47,440 nt of DNA from the NCBI GenBank assembly GCA_035310125.1, contig DATGEP010000077.1:1-47440 (forward strand), written 5' to 3'. Below are positions 32,374-40,345 of the stretch, in pieces (within the stretch, counting starts at the first letter, position 1; each line of letters opens with the position of its first letter). The DNA is from DATGEP01 sp035310125 (GTDB lineage Bacteria > Chloroflexota > Ktedonobacteria > Ktedonobacterales > JADMIN01). The position numbers and the translations under genes are program-made. The notes below the pieces were generated by a model that was given only the letters and a program-made list of their open reading frames with translations, searched no databases and was not told where the DNA came from.

Positions 32374-33213
32374 TTAGAGTACAACATAGTACGGATGCAC
32401 TGCTGGCACATTGCTATGCGGTGAGGCGCTCGGTGTCGTTCCCGCGCCAGATGTGGTGGATGCCGGGGTCGCTCCGGGATTGCTCGATGCGGGGCCGCGC
32501 ACGGCTGGCGTGCTCACGCGGAAGTACCCGTAGGCCGCACCCGCGCCGACCAAAAACATCAGCAGAATAATAAGTATCGCCTTGCCGAAGCCGAACCCAG
32601 CTTTTTTTGGTCGTGGGGCCAGCTGCGCGGACGTGTCTATCAATCCCCTGCGCAAGGCGCGGGGGTCACGCGGGTCAATACGGCCGGCGGAGCGCGCCCG
32701 GGGATCGCTGCCGTCGGGTCGGCGACGCCGTTGCATCTCTTCATCGTCCCAGAGACCGCCACGGGGGGTAGGTCCGCCGCGTGAAGCCGGTCCTCCCGGC
32801 GCGGGCCGCCGGTCGCGGGCGTCCCTATCGTCGCGCGAGGGAGGTCGAGCGCCGCGTGGCGAGCGGTTATCACGCCCATCGGTCATATCGTCGTAGCGGT
32901 CGCGGGGAGCGCGGCCCTGGCTGCCACCGCGGTCATCGTCGTAGTTAAACCGCCGGCCGCCGCGACTACTGCCCTGGCCATCGCCGCGTGGCGAGCCACC
33001 TGGGCGATCCCAGTCACTTGACGATGCGCGCGGGCCGGCATCGCGCTCGCGAACGAGACCGCGTCCGCTCCGCTCAGGGCGTTCGGCTTCCCAGGATGAA
33101 GCGCCGCGAGCCGGACGCTCGGGTGCCCGACGGTCAGGACGCGCATCACCGCCCGCGCGGCCTTCGCGGGGGCCGCGGCCCCGTCCCCACGAGTCCTCAT
33201 CCCAGTCCGACAT
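32374..33213 (-). CDS. RG/D-rich disordered protein with one membrane helix
   Basis: This is a 279-aa protein I cannot place in a family. Residues 1-205 are low-complexity, rich in Arg, Gly, Asp and Pro, with many RGG/GRG-like units (GRGRGPREGRAGG, GSSRGGRRFNYDDDRGGSQG). One membrane helix follows (about 209-231, FGKAILIILLMFLVGAGAAY) and then an outside tail rich in Ser/Thr/Pro. With the basic KK before the helix, the RG region should be inside. The start at 33213 has GAGG nine bases upstream; the ATG at 33219 is too close to it. RGG-type tracts often bind RNA or promote condensates; that is only a suggestion here. Confidence 0.7.
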   Translation of the reverse strand: MSDWDEDSWGRGRGPREGRAGGDARPDRRAPERPARGASSWEAERPERSGRGLVRERDAGPRASSSDWDRPGGSPRGDGQGSSRGGRRFNYDDDRGGSQGRAPRDRYDDMTDGRDNRSPRGARPPSRDDRDARDRRPAPGGPASRGGPTPRGGLWDDEEMQRRRRPDGSDPRARSAGRIDPRDPRALRRGLIDTSAQLAPRPKKAGFGFGKAILIILLMFLVGAGAAYGYFRVSTPAVRGPASSNPGATPASTTSGAGTTPSASPHSNVPAVHPYYVVL

Positions 33214-33291
33214 GCCCATCAACCTCTGCCTTCCACGTGGTACATCGCGCGCTCCCGTATCCTTCTCCGCGCATGTACACGGCAACACTAC

Positions 33292-33354
33292 GGCGCCCAA
33301 TCGTCAACCTTGGGCGCCACACCTCAGCGCGAGTGTATCATACTCGCGCTGAGG
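33292..33354 (-). terminator. Two hairpins in tandem between minus-strand genes
   Basis: The first stem is CCTCAGCGCGAGT (33322-33334) with ACTCGCGCTGAGG (33342-33354), 13 perfect pairs and a 7-base loop. The second is GGCGCCCAA (33292-33300) with TTGGGCGCC (33310-33318). They follow the gene at 33443-34273 on the minus strand and lie upstream of the RG-rich protein gene, so they probably end the former's transcript. Confidence 0.6.
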
Positions 33355-33442
33355 CCGCACCTATCTGTCCTATGGGAGTGACCAATGGAGGCATCCCTCG
33401 ATTCACGAAAGGGTTTCATTGCTCCGGCCGCGAGCGGCGTGG

Positions 33443-34273
33443 CTACTCTTTTTCAGGCTCGGGCTCCGGTTTGCTCGGCGCGGGTGATTGCCCGCCCACC
33501 TGCATCAGTCCCCCAATCGCCACCGATTCGCGCTCATCGGAACGCGCGGGGGTCTTCTCCAGCTCTGCCCGCAGCGCCGCTACCTGAGGACCCAGCTTCT
33601 CACCGCTCGCGCCCGCGCCCGGCAACACAAGGGCATCCGCGCCCATTCTGACCAGCATACGAACGTAGGTGGGCGAAGGAACATCCGCCAGCGTCACCAG
33701 CGCTGGAAAGCGCAACGCCTCAAAGAGCAGCTTCAACCGCGCGAAAGAGCTTACCGTCAGTTTCGCCAGACCGGCGGATGCCAAATGAGCGCGGATCAGC
33801 GCCGCCTGCGCGGGTAGCAAATTCTCCGCCCGCAAGAGCACGCGCTCCAGCTCTGTCGTAGGTGGATCCACTGTCACGACCAGATCGAGCTTCTCTACAT
33901 CTTCAAAGAGCACGCTGGCCGGCGTGGCGGGTCCGACGACGGCGAACGCAGCGCCCGCGTCGAGCGCGGCGTGCAGCACGCCAGTGGCATCCTCACCCTC
34001 GCCGTCATACTCCACGCCCCATATCGCGCCGCCTGACCCAGCAGTCGCCACGATCTTCGACACGTCCGTTCCTGGCCGCCAGGCAGTGAGCAGGATGCCA
34101 TCCGCGCCGTTCTTGACCGCCGCTTCAGCCGCGGTGCTGTCGCCGGTTCCCACTGCCACCAGAATCGCCGCCGGGCGCGGCGCGCGCGCCTGTGCTCGCG
34201 CAGAACTCATAAATCCAAAGCCAGCGCTCGTGCCCTGACCAATCTCATGCAGCCTCTCAATGAGCTTGCCCAT
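33443..34273 (-). CDS. Hypothetical protein, TIM-barrel-like
   Basis: This is a 276-aa soluble protein starting MGKLIERLHEIGQGTSAGFG. The sequence alternates hydrophobic strands and helices with the Gly-Ala-Asp turns of a beta/alpha barrel: VKNGADGILLTAW, ALDAGAAFAVVGP, LDLVVTVDPP, FPALVTLADV and VRMGADALVLPG. No catalytic motif is evident. The last 25 residues are Pro/Glu-rich (SPAPSKPEPEPEKE). I do not recognise a named family; similar unnamed proteins are known to me from Chloroflexota-like genomes only in general terms. It is monocistronic, with hairpins downstream. Confidence 0.65.
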   Translation of the reverse strand: MGKLIERLHEIGQGTSAGFGFMSSARAQARAPRPAAILVAVGTGDSTAAEAAVKNGADGILLTAWRPGTDVSKIVATAGSGGAIWGVEYDGEGEDATGVLHAALDAGAAFAVVGPATPASVLFEDVEKLDLVVTVDPPTTELERVLLRAENLLPAQAALIRAHLASAGLAKLTVSSFARLKLLFEALRFPALVTLADVPSPTYVRMLVRMGADALVLPGAGASGEKLGPQVAALRAELEKTPARSDERESVAIGGLMQVGGQSPAPSKPEPEPEKE

Positions 34274-34671
34274 CGTTTCCGTGACCTCCGTCCGCGCTGA
34301 TCGTTGGCGCGGCTTCGCCTCCGCGCATCAGCCATGAGCGCGGGCCATCGCAATACCCCCGCATTATAGCAGCCAACGCGGGGTGCCAGCCACGACGCGA
34401 CAGAGAATGCGGCGTTAGCCCACCTTCACCGTGAAGGTGGGCGCCAGCGCCCCACTCCACGCCACCACAAACGACCGATTCTGATGTGCTATAACATGCT
34501 TGCGCCGTACGATAGGTCATTGACGATCCATGATCTTGCGTAGCTCCTGTGACATACTGGCTTCCGGCGGCGGCGTGCCGGAGATACAACATCGTGGTAG
34601 ACGACCTCGACGGCGATTTGGTTCCAGGCGCATCGCTCCTTCGCGGCTCACAGAGTTAGGAGATCTCGTTC
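34274..34671. other. Intergenic region with a 25-base near-perfect palindrome
   Basis: No credible gene lies in these 398 bases between divergently oriented genes. GCCCACCTTCAC (34418-34429) and GTGAAGGTGGGC (34431-34442) form a 12-pair inverted repeat around one base. With no loop it suits a dimeric regulator site better than an RNA hairpin. The minus-strand open frames here lack ribosome sites and family features. Confidence 0.5.
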
Positions 34672-35268
34672 GTGATTTTGCCCAAGCATCGCACTCAGAT
34701 CCCCATATTCGACGCGCTCGATGGCGACCGTATCCGCATACGGCCATTTCAGCCGGGCGATGCCGAGGCGCACTTCGCGGCCATCGTAGAATCGCGTGAG
34801 CGTATCGAGCGCTGGCTGCCGTGGGTGCCTACGTACCAGGCTGTGGACGATTCGCGCGATACCATCGCCCGCATGCAGGCCCGCTGGCTTCTGCGCGATG
34901 ACTTCGACGCAGGCATCTTCAACCGGCAATCGGGTGCTCTTCTGGGCGGTATCGGCTTCCATCCGCGCAACTGGGAGGTCAGCTATTTCGAGATCGGCTA
35001 CTGGCTGCGCACGTCCGCCGAGGGTCAAGGGTATGTGGCCGAGGCGGTGCGTGTACTCATGGAATACCTCTTTACGACATTCGATGCGCACCGCGTGGAG
35101 ATTCGCTGCGATGCTCGCAACACACGCAGCGCTGCCGTTGCGGAGCGGACGGGATTTGTACGCGAGGCACACCTGCGCAATGCGCGGCGAGGCTCGGATG
35201 GAACGCTCAGCGATACCCTCATCTTTGCGCGCACTGATCTGGACCATCACGCCGCCGCACACCCGTAG
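34672..35268 (+). CDS. GNAT acetyltransferase, RimJ/RimL type (first of tandem pair)
   Basis: This is a 198-aa N-acetyltransferase of the RimJ/RimL branch, which uses acetyl-CoA to modify protein N-termini, small amines or antibiotics. The GTG start at 34672 has TTAGGAG nine bases upstream. Family marks are RIRPFQPGDAEAHFAAIVES at the front, GGIGFHPRNWEVSYFEIGYW in the middle, acetyl-CoA loop TSAEGQGYVAEAV and the RCDARNTRSAAVAERTGF segment. It is closely similar to the next gene, two bases downstream, and arose by tandem duplication. The substrate cannot be told. Confidence 0.88.
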   Translation: MILPKHRTQIPIFDALDGDRIRIRPFQPGDAEAHFAAIVESRERIERWLPWVPTYQAVDDSRDTIARMQARWLLRDDFDAGIFNRQSGALLGGIGFHPRNWEVSYFEIGYWLRTSAEGQGYVAEAVRVLMEYLFTTFDAHRVEIRCDARNTRSAAVAERTGFVREAHLRNARRGSDGTLSDTLIFARTDLDHHAAAHP

Positions 35269-35270
35269 AT

Positions 35271-35870
35271 ATGGAGAGCTTTCACCTGATGGTCACACAT
35301 CCATATCCCACACTTCGGCCCATGTTTGATGAGCTGCGCGGTCAGAGTGTGCTCGTACGCCCATATCGTGAAACCGACGCCAGTGATGTCTTCCAGGCGA
35401 TCAGCGAATCTCGCGACTACTTGCTGCCCTGGCTGCCTTTTGCGGCCCACTATCAGCGGGTTGAGGAGGCACAGGAGTTCGTCAACCGTTGTATCGCGCA
35501 CTGGCAGCTGCGAGAAGACTTTCCAGTTGGCCTCTGGGATCTCGCCAGCGGGCGCTTCGTCGGCAGCAGCGGACTCCATCCACGCGATTGGAACATTCCC
35601 GCATTCGAGGTGGGCTATTGGCTTCGGCGCGAAGCCGAAGGCCACGGCTACGTCACTGAGGCGGTCAAGCTCCTCAGCGAGTATGCCTTTATGGCACTCG
35701 GCGCACAGCGTGTCTTCATCCGGTGCGACGCTCGCAATGCCCGCAGCGCCGCCGTCGCGGCGCGCGCCGGCTTCGTGTTGGAAGGGCGCCTGCGCCGCGA
35801 TAGCATCGCCTACGATGGCGTGCTCCGCGATACACTGATCTACGCAATGACAGCGGAAGACCCGCGCTAA
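35271..35870 (+). CDS. GNAT acetyltransferase, RimJ/RimL type (second of tandem pair)
   Basis: This is a 199-aa paralogue of the preceding gene, starting two bases after its stop. The shared backbone is obvious: VRPYRETDASDVFQAISESR, GSSGLHPRDWNIPAFEVGYW, acetyl-CoA loop REAEGHGYVTEAV and RCDARNARSAAVAARAGFVL. The two differ most in the segment that lines the acceptor site (residues about 40-90), so they may take different substrates. No clear ribosome site precedes the ATG, suggesting translation coupled to the first gene. An in-frame ATG at 35289 is an alternative start. Confidence 0.87.
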   Translation: MESFHLMVTHPYPTLRPMFDELRGQSVLVRPYRETDASDVFQAISESRDYLLPWLPFAAHYQRVEEAQEFVNRCIAHWQLREDFPVGLWDLASGRFVGSSGLHPRDWNIPAFEVGYWLRREAEGHGYVTEAVKLLSEYAFMALGAQRVFIRCDARNARSAAVAARAGFVLEGRLRRDSIAYDGVLRDTLIYAMTAEDPR

Positions 35871-35878
35871 ACCACGAG

Positions 35879-36130
35879 CTAAATCCGGTTGATCGTCTTA
35901 CCCATGAACTTGCCGAAGAGCTTGTAGGCGAGTTTGCGCAGGAAATAGCGCTCGATGCGCTTGGGGTTGCCACTCGCCAGCACCTCGCCCATGTAGATTG
36001 TGCTGTCCACTTTACGCGCGCCACGAGCAACTTTATGCTCATCGGCCGCCAGATGCTTCAGCTCATGACCTGCCTGGTTGGTCGTGGAGTGCGTCGTGTG
36101 GCCGCTGTGATGCGTTGGTCCCTGACTCAT
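35879..36130 (-). CDS. Small basic hypothetical protein
   Basis: This is an 83-aa protein with a His/Thr/Ser-rich start (MSQGPTHHSGHTTHS) and a basic, helical C-terminal half ending PKRIERYFLRKLAYKLFGKF followed by MGKTINRI. GAGGAGG lies before ATG 36130, a very strong site. There are no Cys, signal peptide or membrane segments. The C-terminal amphipathic, Lys/Arg-rich helix could touch nucleic acid or the membrane. I recognise no family. It converges on the second GNAT gene with an 8-base gap. Confidence 0.65.
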   Translation of the reverse strand: MSQGPTHHSGHTTHSTTNQAGHELKHLAADEHKVARGARKVDSTIYMGEVLASGNPKRIERYFLRKLAYKLFGKFMGKTINRI

Positions 36131-36309
36131 GGTAGGTCCTCCTCGCCGCGCCACGGAACGCCGTCGTCGGCAGCCAGCACGCGACGCCTGGCATCGTAGC
36201 CCGCCGGTTGCCCCGTGTCAAAGTGCCCACCGTTCGTACTGGCCCGTCCGGGGGATACGATACGGCTACGGGGGTAGCACGGCTCGCCCGGATGCGGGCG
36301 CCGCTCGTG

Positions 36310-36339
36310 TTGACACAGGCGCTCGGTCTGTGATATAGT
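36310..36339 (+). promoter_or_regulatory. Promoter of tRNA-Asp
   Basis: TTGACA (36310-36315) is perfect and TATAGT (36334-36339) is one base off consensus; the spacer is 18 bases. The tRNA starts about 35 bases further on, leaving a short 5' leader for RNase P. Confidence 0.8.
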
Positions 36340-36374
36340 TTGCCATGCCGCGCCGGTAACTACTGGTGTGGGCG

Positions 36375-36449
36375 TGGACCCGTAGTGCAGCGGCCTAGCA
36401 CGCCGGCCTGTCACGCCGGAGCTCGCGGGTTCGAATCCCGTCGGGTCCG
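36375..36449 (+). tRNA. tRNA-Asp (anticodon GTC)
   Basis: A full cloverleaf can be drawn: acceptor GGACCCG/CGGGTCC, anticodon stem CCGGC/GCCGG with loop CTGTCAC (anticodon GTC at 36409-36411), and T arm CGGGTTCGAATCCCG. The discriminator is G (36449), as expected for tRNA-Asp. CCA is not encoded and must be added. Confidence 0.96.
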
Positions 36450-36460
36450 CCCCAAGCAAG

Positions 36461-36494
36461 AAACGCAAGTGTGTAAATAACGCCTTGCGTTTTT
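36461..36494 (+). terminator. Intrinsic terminator of tRNA-Asp
   Basis: AAACGCAAG (36461-36469) pairs with CTTGCGTTT (36484-36492) around a 14-base loop and runs into TTTTCTCGTTT. Promoter, tRNA and terminator form a complete single-gene unit. Confidence 0.75.
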
Positions 36495-36540
36495 CTCGTT
36501 TCAGGCATCTCCGCGCTTGAGCACAGAAGGACGTGGTCGC

Positions 36541-36813
36541 GTGTACCCATCATTTCGCCGTGGTTCTCCCGTGGGCCTTGTAATCCTGGCTGGAGGCTAC
36601 GTGCTAACCGGTGCTTGTTTCTGGCTTATGGTCAGAAATGGCATCGCGCATGATTATGGGATGGCGCTCTTCGGGGGGTGCGCTGGGGTCTTTTACGGTT
36701 TGGGCTGCGCGATCCTCACCGTGCAAACTATCAGAGCGTTGCGCCAGAAAGAGTACCCTGCGTCAAGTTCTCCAGCGGACCGTTACGCTCCAGATGAATC
36801 GCCCAATTTCTAG
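36541..36813 (+). CDS. Small two-helix membrane protein
   Basis: This is a 90-aa protein from GTG 36541, with AGAAGGA nine bases upstream; an in-frame TTG at 36517 has no site. Two hydrophobic helices are clear: VGLVILAGGYVLTGACFWLM and YGMALFGGCAGVFYGLGCAI, joined by a short polar loop. The C-terminus is hydrophilic (KEYPASSSPADRYAPDES). No family is recognised. It follows the tRNA terminator. Confidence 0.5.
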   Translation: MYPSFRRGSPVGLVILAGGYVLTGACFWLMVRNGIAHDYGMALFGGCAGVFYGLGCAILTVQTIRALRQKEYPASSSPADRYAPDESPNF

Positions 36814-36881
36814 CCATCGCTTCCCGCAGACACGCGCCTCGCGGAGTGGCAACGATACAGGAAGATATGCGGTAAACACGT

Positions 36882-36925
36882 GGCCGGTCACGTGCGGCTC
36901 GTAGTTCTTGCCACACGTGACCGGC
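36882..36925. terminator. 13-pair inverted repeat between convergent genes
   Basis: GGCCGGTCACGTG (36882-36894) and CACGTGACCGGCC (36913-36925) pair perfectly around an 18-base loop. It lies between the small membrane protein and the cupredoxin-like gene, which converge, so it may end both transcripts. No U-run follows. Confidence 0.55.
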
Positions 36926-36983
36926 CGGGTAGATTAGAATAGGCCAGGAGAGGTAAGGGGTAGTCCGGCACAGAAGCTATGCG

Positions 36984-37601
36984 CTACTCAACAGCCAGGG
37001 TGCCCTGCATGTAGCCGGGCATCACCATAGGGCCACCCCAGCCGTCTGAATTGCTGCCACACGGATCCATGCACCGCCACATGTAGGTGCCCGCGTTTCC
37101 TGTCATGAAGGAGAAGGTGACGGTGATAGTCTTTTGCCCCTGCGGGATATCGCCAGGGATGGGAACGTTGACGCCGAGCTGGGGGATCGTAAATGTATGC
37201 GCCACTTTGCTGGCATCGAGCGCCCTGTAGGGCTGACCGTCCAGATAGGCCATGCCACCGCTAGTGCCCGTCACCTTGGCGAATGGTGAGTTAGGTGTCA
37301 AGGAGGTGTCTCCGGCATCCTGATTCACGATGGTGATCGTCACCAGGGAATGGGCGGGAAGAGCCAGGTCGGTTGTTGGCATGTAGGCCGGCCCTTGGAC
37401 GCTCGACCCCGGCTTCTGAGCCACGATTGACAGGCGTAACGCGGCGGGGATCGTGGAGTGGGCGCTTTGGTGACTCCGCGCTACGGGCAGCCCATTCGTT
37501 GCGAGGCAGGCGATAAGCGCGATCAGGATCGTGCCCACCACACCGAGTATGCTCAGACTGAGGTAGGCGGCGCGATCGGTTGAAGAGATGCGTTGAGACA
37601 T
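36984..37601 (-). CDS. Membrane-anchored cupredoxin-like protein
   Basis: This is a 205-aa protein with one N-terminal helix (about 14-34, LSLSILGVVGTILIALIACL) acting as a signal anchor or, through the Cys near its end, possibly a lipid site. The rest is a beta-rich outside domain of cupredoxin type: HSLVTITIVNQDAGDTSL, a His in VAHTFTIPQLGVNVPIP, and the C-terminal GTYMWRCMDPCGSNSDGW with GPMVMPGYMQGTL. Cys-x3-Cys plus nearby Met resembles the CuA-type loop of oxidase subunit II, but the loop His is missing. It probably binds copper or acts as an electron carrier. No oxidase genes are adjacent. Confidence 0.65.
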   Translation of the reverse strand: MSQRISSTDRAAYLSLSILGVVGTILIALIACLATNGLPVARSHQSAHSTIPAALRLSIVAQKPGSSVQGPAYMPTTDLALPAHSLVTITIVNQDAGDTSLTPNSPFAKVTGTSGGMAYLDGQPYRALDASKVAHTFTIPQLGVNVPIPGDIPQGQKTITVTFSFMTGNAGTYMWRCMDPCGSNSDGWGGPMVMPGYMQGTLAVE

Positions 37602-38133
37602 ATCCGACCTCCTTCGGTCGCGAATGATGCGGCTGGTAAGACCGCTCGATGACGAATTTGGTAGTGCGGTCTGTCAGGATAGTACAGGCGATTTGTCACG
37701 AGCGCGTCACGATACGGGAAACATCTCTCACGGTCAGATCACAGACTGACAACTCCTGTCAGTCTGTGACATCCTGGTGCGCTGCGGCTCTCCGCGGGCA
37801 TCGGCTCTTTCGGTGCCGCGAAGCGACAGGAGGGTGGGTTCGTCGCAGTGGGAGGGTCTAGCAGGCTAAGACACCAACGGCGCACCTGCAGCGGGTGCGC
37901 CGAAGTCCTCGCCCGGCATGGCTGCTTCCTTGACCTATGTATGCACTGTCTCATCTATGGCCGATGCGGGTATTGCTGGCCGCTTTGTGAGGGCAAGCCA
38001 GCCTCACAGAGTACAGCAGACGCCGAACCACACGCCAGTCCGTCGCAACGTCTTGCCCTGACGGGGAATCACATGCACGTCCGCCTGACAGCGACGGCGG
38101 TGAAGTTACTCCAGTTAGGTGGACGGTAAATGG
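37602..38133. other. Intergenic region upstream of the cupredoxin-like gene, with a 13-pair palindrome
   Basis: No gene is credible in these 530 bases. TCACAGACTGACA (37739-37751) and TGTCAGTCTGTGA (37757-37769) are perfect inverted copies around ACTCC. The position, about 140 bases before the minus-strand cupredoxin ATG, fits an operator; a terminator is unlikely because no U-run follows. The right part runs into the end of the decayed IS. Confidence 0.5.
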
Positions 38134-38850
38134 CTAGGCGGCAACCGATGTTTGAGCGTACTCTCTTTCGTAGGCGTCTGGCGAGATGTAGCCGAGCGCC
38201 GAATGCCTGCGCTGGCGGTTGTAGAAGCCCTCAATGTACTCGAAGAGCGCCATACGTGCCCGGCATGGGTGCGGAACGACCGGTGGGCGAGCAACTCACA
38301 CTCCTGCGTAGCGAAGAAGCGCTCCGCCATCGCGTATTGTAACAGTCGCCGACCGCGCAGCGGATCCCCATCGTCTGACAGCGCTGGCCAAAGGCGAGTG
38401 AGGTGTACTGACAGCCATGGTCGGAATGGCGGATGAGGCTCTCGCCAGGCCGCCGATTCCAGATCGCCATCTCCAACGCTCCCACCACCGACTCGGCGCG
38501 CAGGTGATCCGCTATGGACCACCCAACGACGCGGCGGCTGAACACGTCGAGCACCACTACCAGATAGAGGAGCCTTCCCCGGTCGGCACGTACGTGATAT
38601 CGGCAATCCACAGCTGGTTCGATGCGCTCGCCGTAAACGCACGCCGGACCAGATCCGGTGCCAGTTCGGCCACGGTATTACGCTGCGTCGTCTGGAAGGC
38701 GCGTCGGCGATGGCAGCCGGCCAGTCCCGGCCGACGCATCAGCCGCGCGATCCGCTCAGCCAGCTCGTCGCGCTGGGCGTGCACGCGCTGTGCCTCTCGT
38801 TCCGCCTGCTGGCGCTCTGCCTGCTGATGGGTCATCACGGCCATCGGAAC
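38134..38850 (-). pseudogene. Decayed IS3-family transposase (OrfB, rve integrase domain)
   Basis: Read leftwards, the IS3 OrfB sequence continues through four segments in changing frames. It runs from ERIARLMRRPGLAGCHRRRA and NQLWIADITYVPTGEG (frame ending 38557), to LYLVVVLDVFSRRVVGWSIA and SLIRHSDHGCQYTSLAF (next frame), to AMAERFFATQECELLAHRSF (third frame), to ALFEYIEGFYNRQRRHSALG and GYISPDAYERE ending at the stop 38134. Three frameshifts therefore break it. The DDE integrase parts are recognisable. The N-terminal HTH portion is missing and no OrfA is visible. This is a dead mobile element. Confidence 0.88.
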
Positions 38851-39085
38851 CACCGTGTCTCTCCATATCTCTTTGTGGGCACCCATCATGCTACTTTGCA
38901 GAATCACGCAATAATAGTCAACAATCATTCTACCCTCCTGCGCTCGCGGGTGTCTATGATTAGCGTGAGACAAGACAGATGCCGCTCGGGCCTGGGCCAG
39001 GCACGCTGGACCTTCCTGCAAGGAAGGATCTCGCGACGAGCGGATTGATCATCGAGCGCATCGCCTGACGCGACGAAAGAAGATC

Positions 39086-39278
39086 ATGACAGAAAATATG
39101 AATGGAAGCTTTGCGGGCAAGGCTGCCTTTGTCACCAGGGAGCGGCATCGGCCGCGCCACCGCGCTGGCCTTCGCGCGTGAGGGCGCCAGCGTGGTGGTC
39201 GCCGATGTATCGGAACAGGCCGACCAGGAAACAGTTCGCATAATCGAGGAACAAGGGGGTGAAACCTGCACGAAGTAA
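39086..39278 (+). pseudogene. Truncated short-chain dehydrogenase (SDR) fragment
   Basis: The frame from ATG 39086 starts MTENMNGSFAGKAAFVT, the normal first strand of an SDR enzyme. The Gly-rich cofactor loop is then damaged and the frame shifts: the continuation SGIGRATALAFAREGASVVV and ADVSEQADQETVRIIEEQGG is in another frame and stops at 39276-39278, after about 60 residues. A full SDR has about 250. The remaining catalytic region is absent. It lies between the dead IS3 and the intact ADH operon. Confidence 0.8.
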
Positions 39279-39310
39279 ACGTCACCACACCGTCAGTCAG
39301 GAGAGCAACC

Positions 39311-40333
39311 ATGCGAGGAACAGTCTTGTACGGCCCCCGGGACGTGCGTGTCGAGGAGCGCCCCGACCCACAGATCATCGAGCCCACCGACGCCATCATC
39401 CGGCTGCCCGTCACCTGTGTGTGCGGGTCCGACCTGTGGCCCTACCGCGGCGTCGACCCGGTGACACAGCCGACGCCGATGGGCCACGAATACGTCGGCA
39501 TCGTCGAGGAGGTCGGCAGCGCGGTCAGAACCATCAAGCCCGGCCAGTTCGTGGTCGGCTCGTTCTTCGCCTCGGACAACACCTGCGAGATCTGCCAGGC
39601 TGGCTACCAGTCGTCTTGCATCCACCGGCAGCCCGGTGCCCCTACCGGCGCCCAGGCGCAGTACGCCCGTATCCCCCTCGCCGATGGCACCCTCGTCGCC
39701 ACGCCGGACCTTCCGCCGGACGACCTGCTCCCCAGCCTGCTCGCGGCCTCCGACGTGCTCGGCACCGGCTGGTTCGGCGCCGTGGCGGCCGAGGCCGGCC
39801 CCGGTAAGACCGTCGCCGTGGTCGGTGATGGCGCGGTCGGACTGCTCGCCGTACTCGCCGCCAAACAGCTTGGCGCGGAGCGCATTATCGCGATGAGCCG
39901 GCACGAACCGCGTCAGCAGCTTGCCCGCGAGTACGGCGCGACCGACATCGTGACCGAGCGCGGCGACGCGGGGGTAGCCAGGATCAAGGAGCTCACCGAC
40001 GGGCTCGGAGCGCACTCGGTCGTCGAGGCGGTCGGCACCCAGGAATCGCTGATGCAAGCCATTCGCTCCACGCGGCCCGGCGGCCACGTCGGGTTCGTCG
40101 GCGTGCTCCACGACGTGGCGATTCCGGGGAAGGAGTTCTTCTTCTCGCACGTGCACCTGCACGGCGGTCCCGCCCCGGTCCGGCGCTTCCTGCCCGAGCT
40201 GATCGAGCTGATCTGCAACCGGAAGATCAATCCCGGCAAGGTTTTCGACCTGGAGCTGCCCCTGGAGCAGGCGGCGGCGGGCTACCGGGCCATGGACGAG
40301 CGCCGCGCCATCAAGGCGCTGCTGCGCTCATAA
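39311..40333 (+). CDS. Zinc-dependent alcohol dehydrogenase (MDR family)
   Basis: This is a 340-aa medium-chain dehydrogenase. Catalytic-zinc ligands are present (CVCGSDLWPYRG with Cys, and GHEYVG with His-Glu). The structural-zinc loop NTCEICQAGYQSSC has three Cys and not the usual four. The Rossmann segment is VAVVGDGAVGLLAVLAAKQLG with MSRHEPR downstream, where a basic residue suggests NADP or NAD use is open. The overall look (MRGTVLYGPRDVRVEERPDP) is of a group common in actinobacteria that acts on unknown alcohols or aldehydes. CAGGAGAG precedes the ATG. It is first of a three-gene operon, and its codon use looks more G/C-ending than that of many neighbours. Confidence 0.88.
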   Translation: MRGTVLYGPRDVRVEERPDPQIIEPTDAIIRLPVTCVCGSDLWPYRGVDPVTQPTPMGHEYVGIVEEVGSAVRTIKPGQFVVGSFFASDNTCEICQAGYQSSCIHRQPGAPTGAQAQYARIPLADGTLVATPDLPPDDLLPSLLAASDVLGTGWFGAVAAEAGPGKTVAVVGDGAVGLLAVLAAKQLGAERIIAMSRHEPRQQLAREYGATDIVTERGDAGVARIKELTDGLGAHSVVEAVGTQESLMQAIRSTRPGGHVGFVGVLHDVAIPGKEFFFSHVHLHGGPAPVRRFLPELIELICNRKINPGKVFDLELPLEQAAAGYRAMDERRAIKALLRS

Positions 40334-40345
40334 GGAGACACATCT

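Noticed and set aside
34257..34592. 111-codon minus-strand open frame
   Set aside because: It has no ribosome site, no family features, and overlaps the start of the 33443-34273 gene.
36127..36468. Minus-strand open frame across the tRNA
   Set aside because: It runs antisense through the tRNA-Asp gene and its promoter.
38960..39414. Minus-strand open frames opposite the SDR fragment
   Set aside because: The plus strand carries clear SDR sequence; the reverse frames have no motif.
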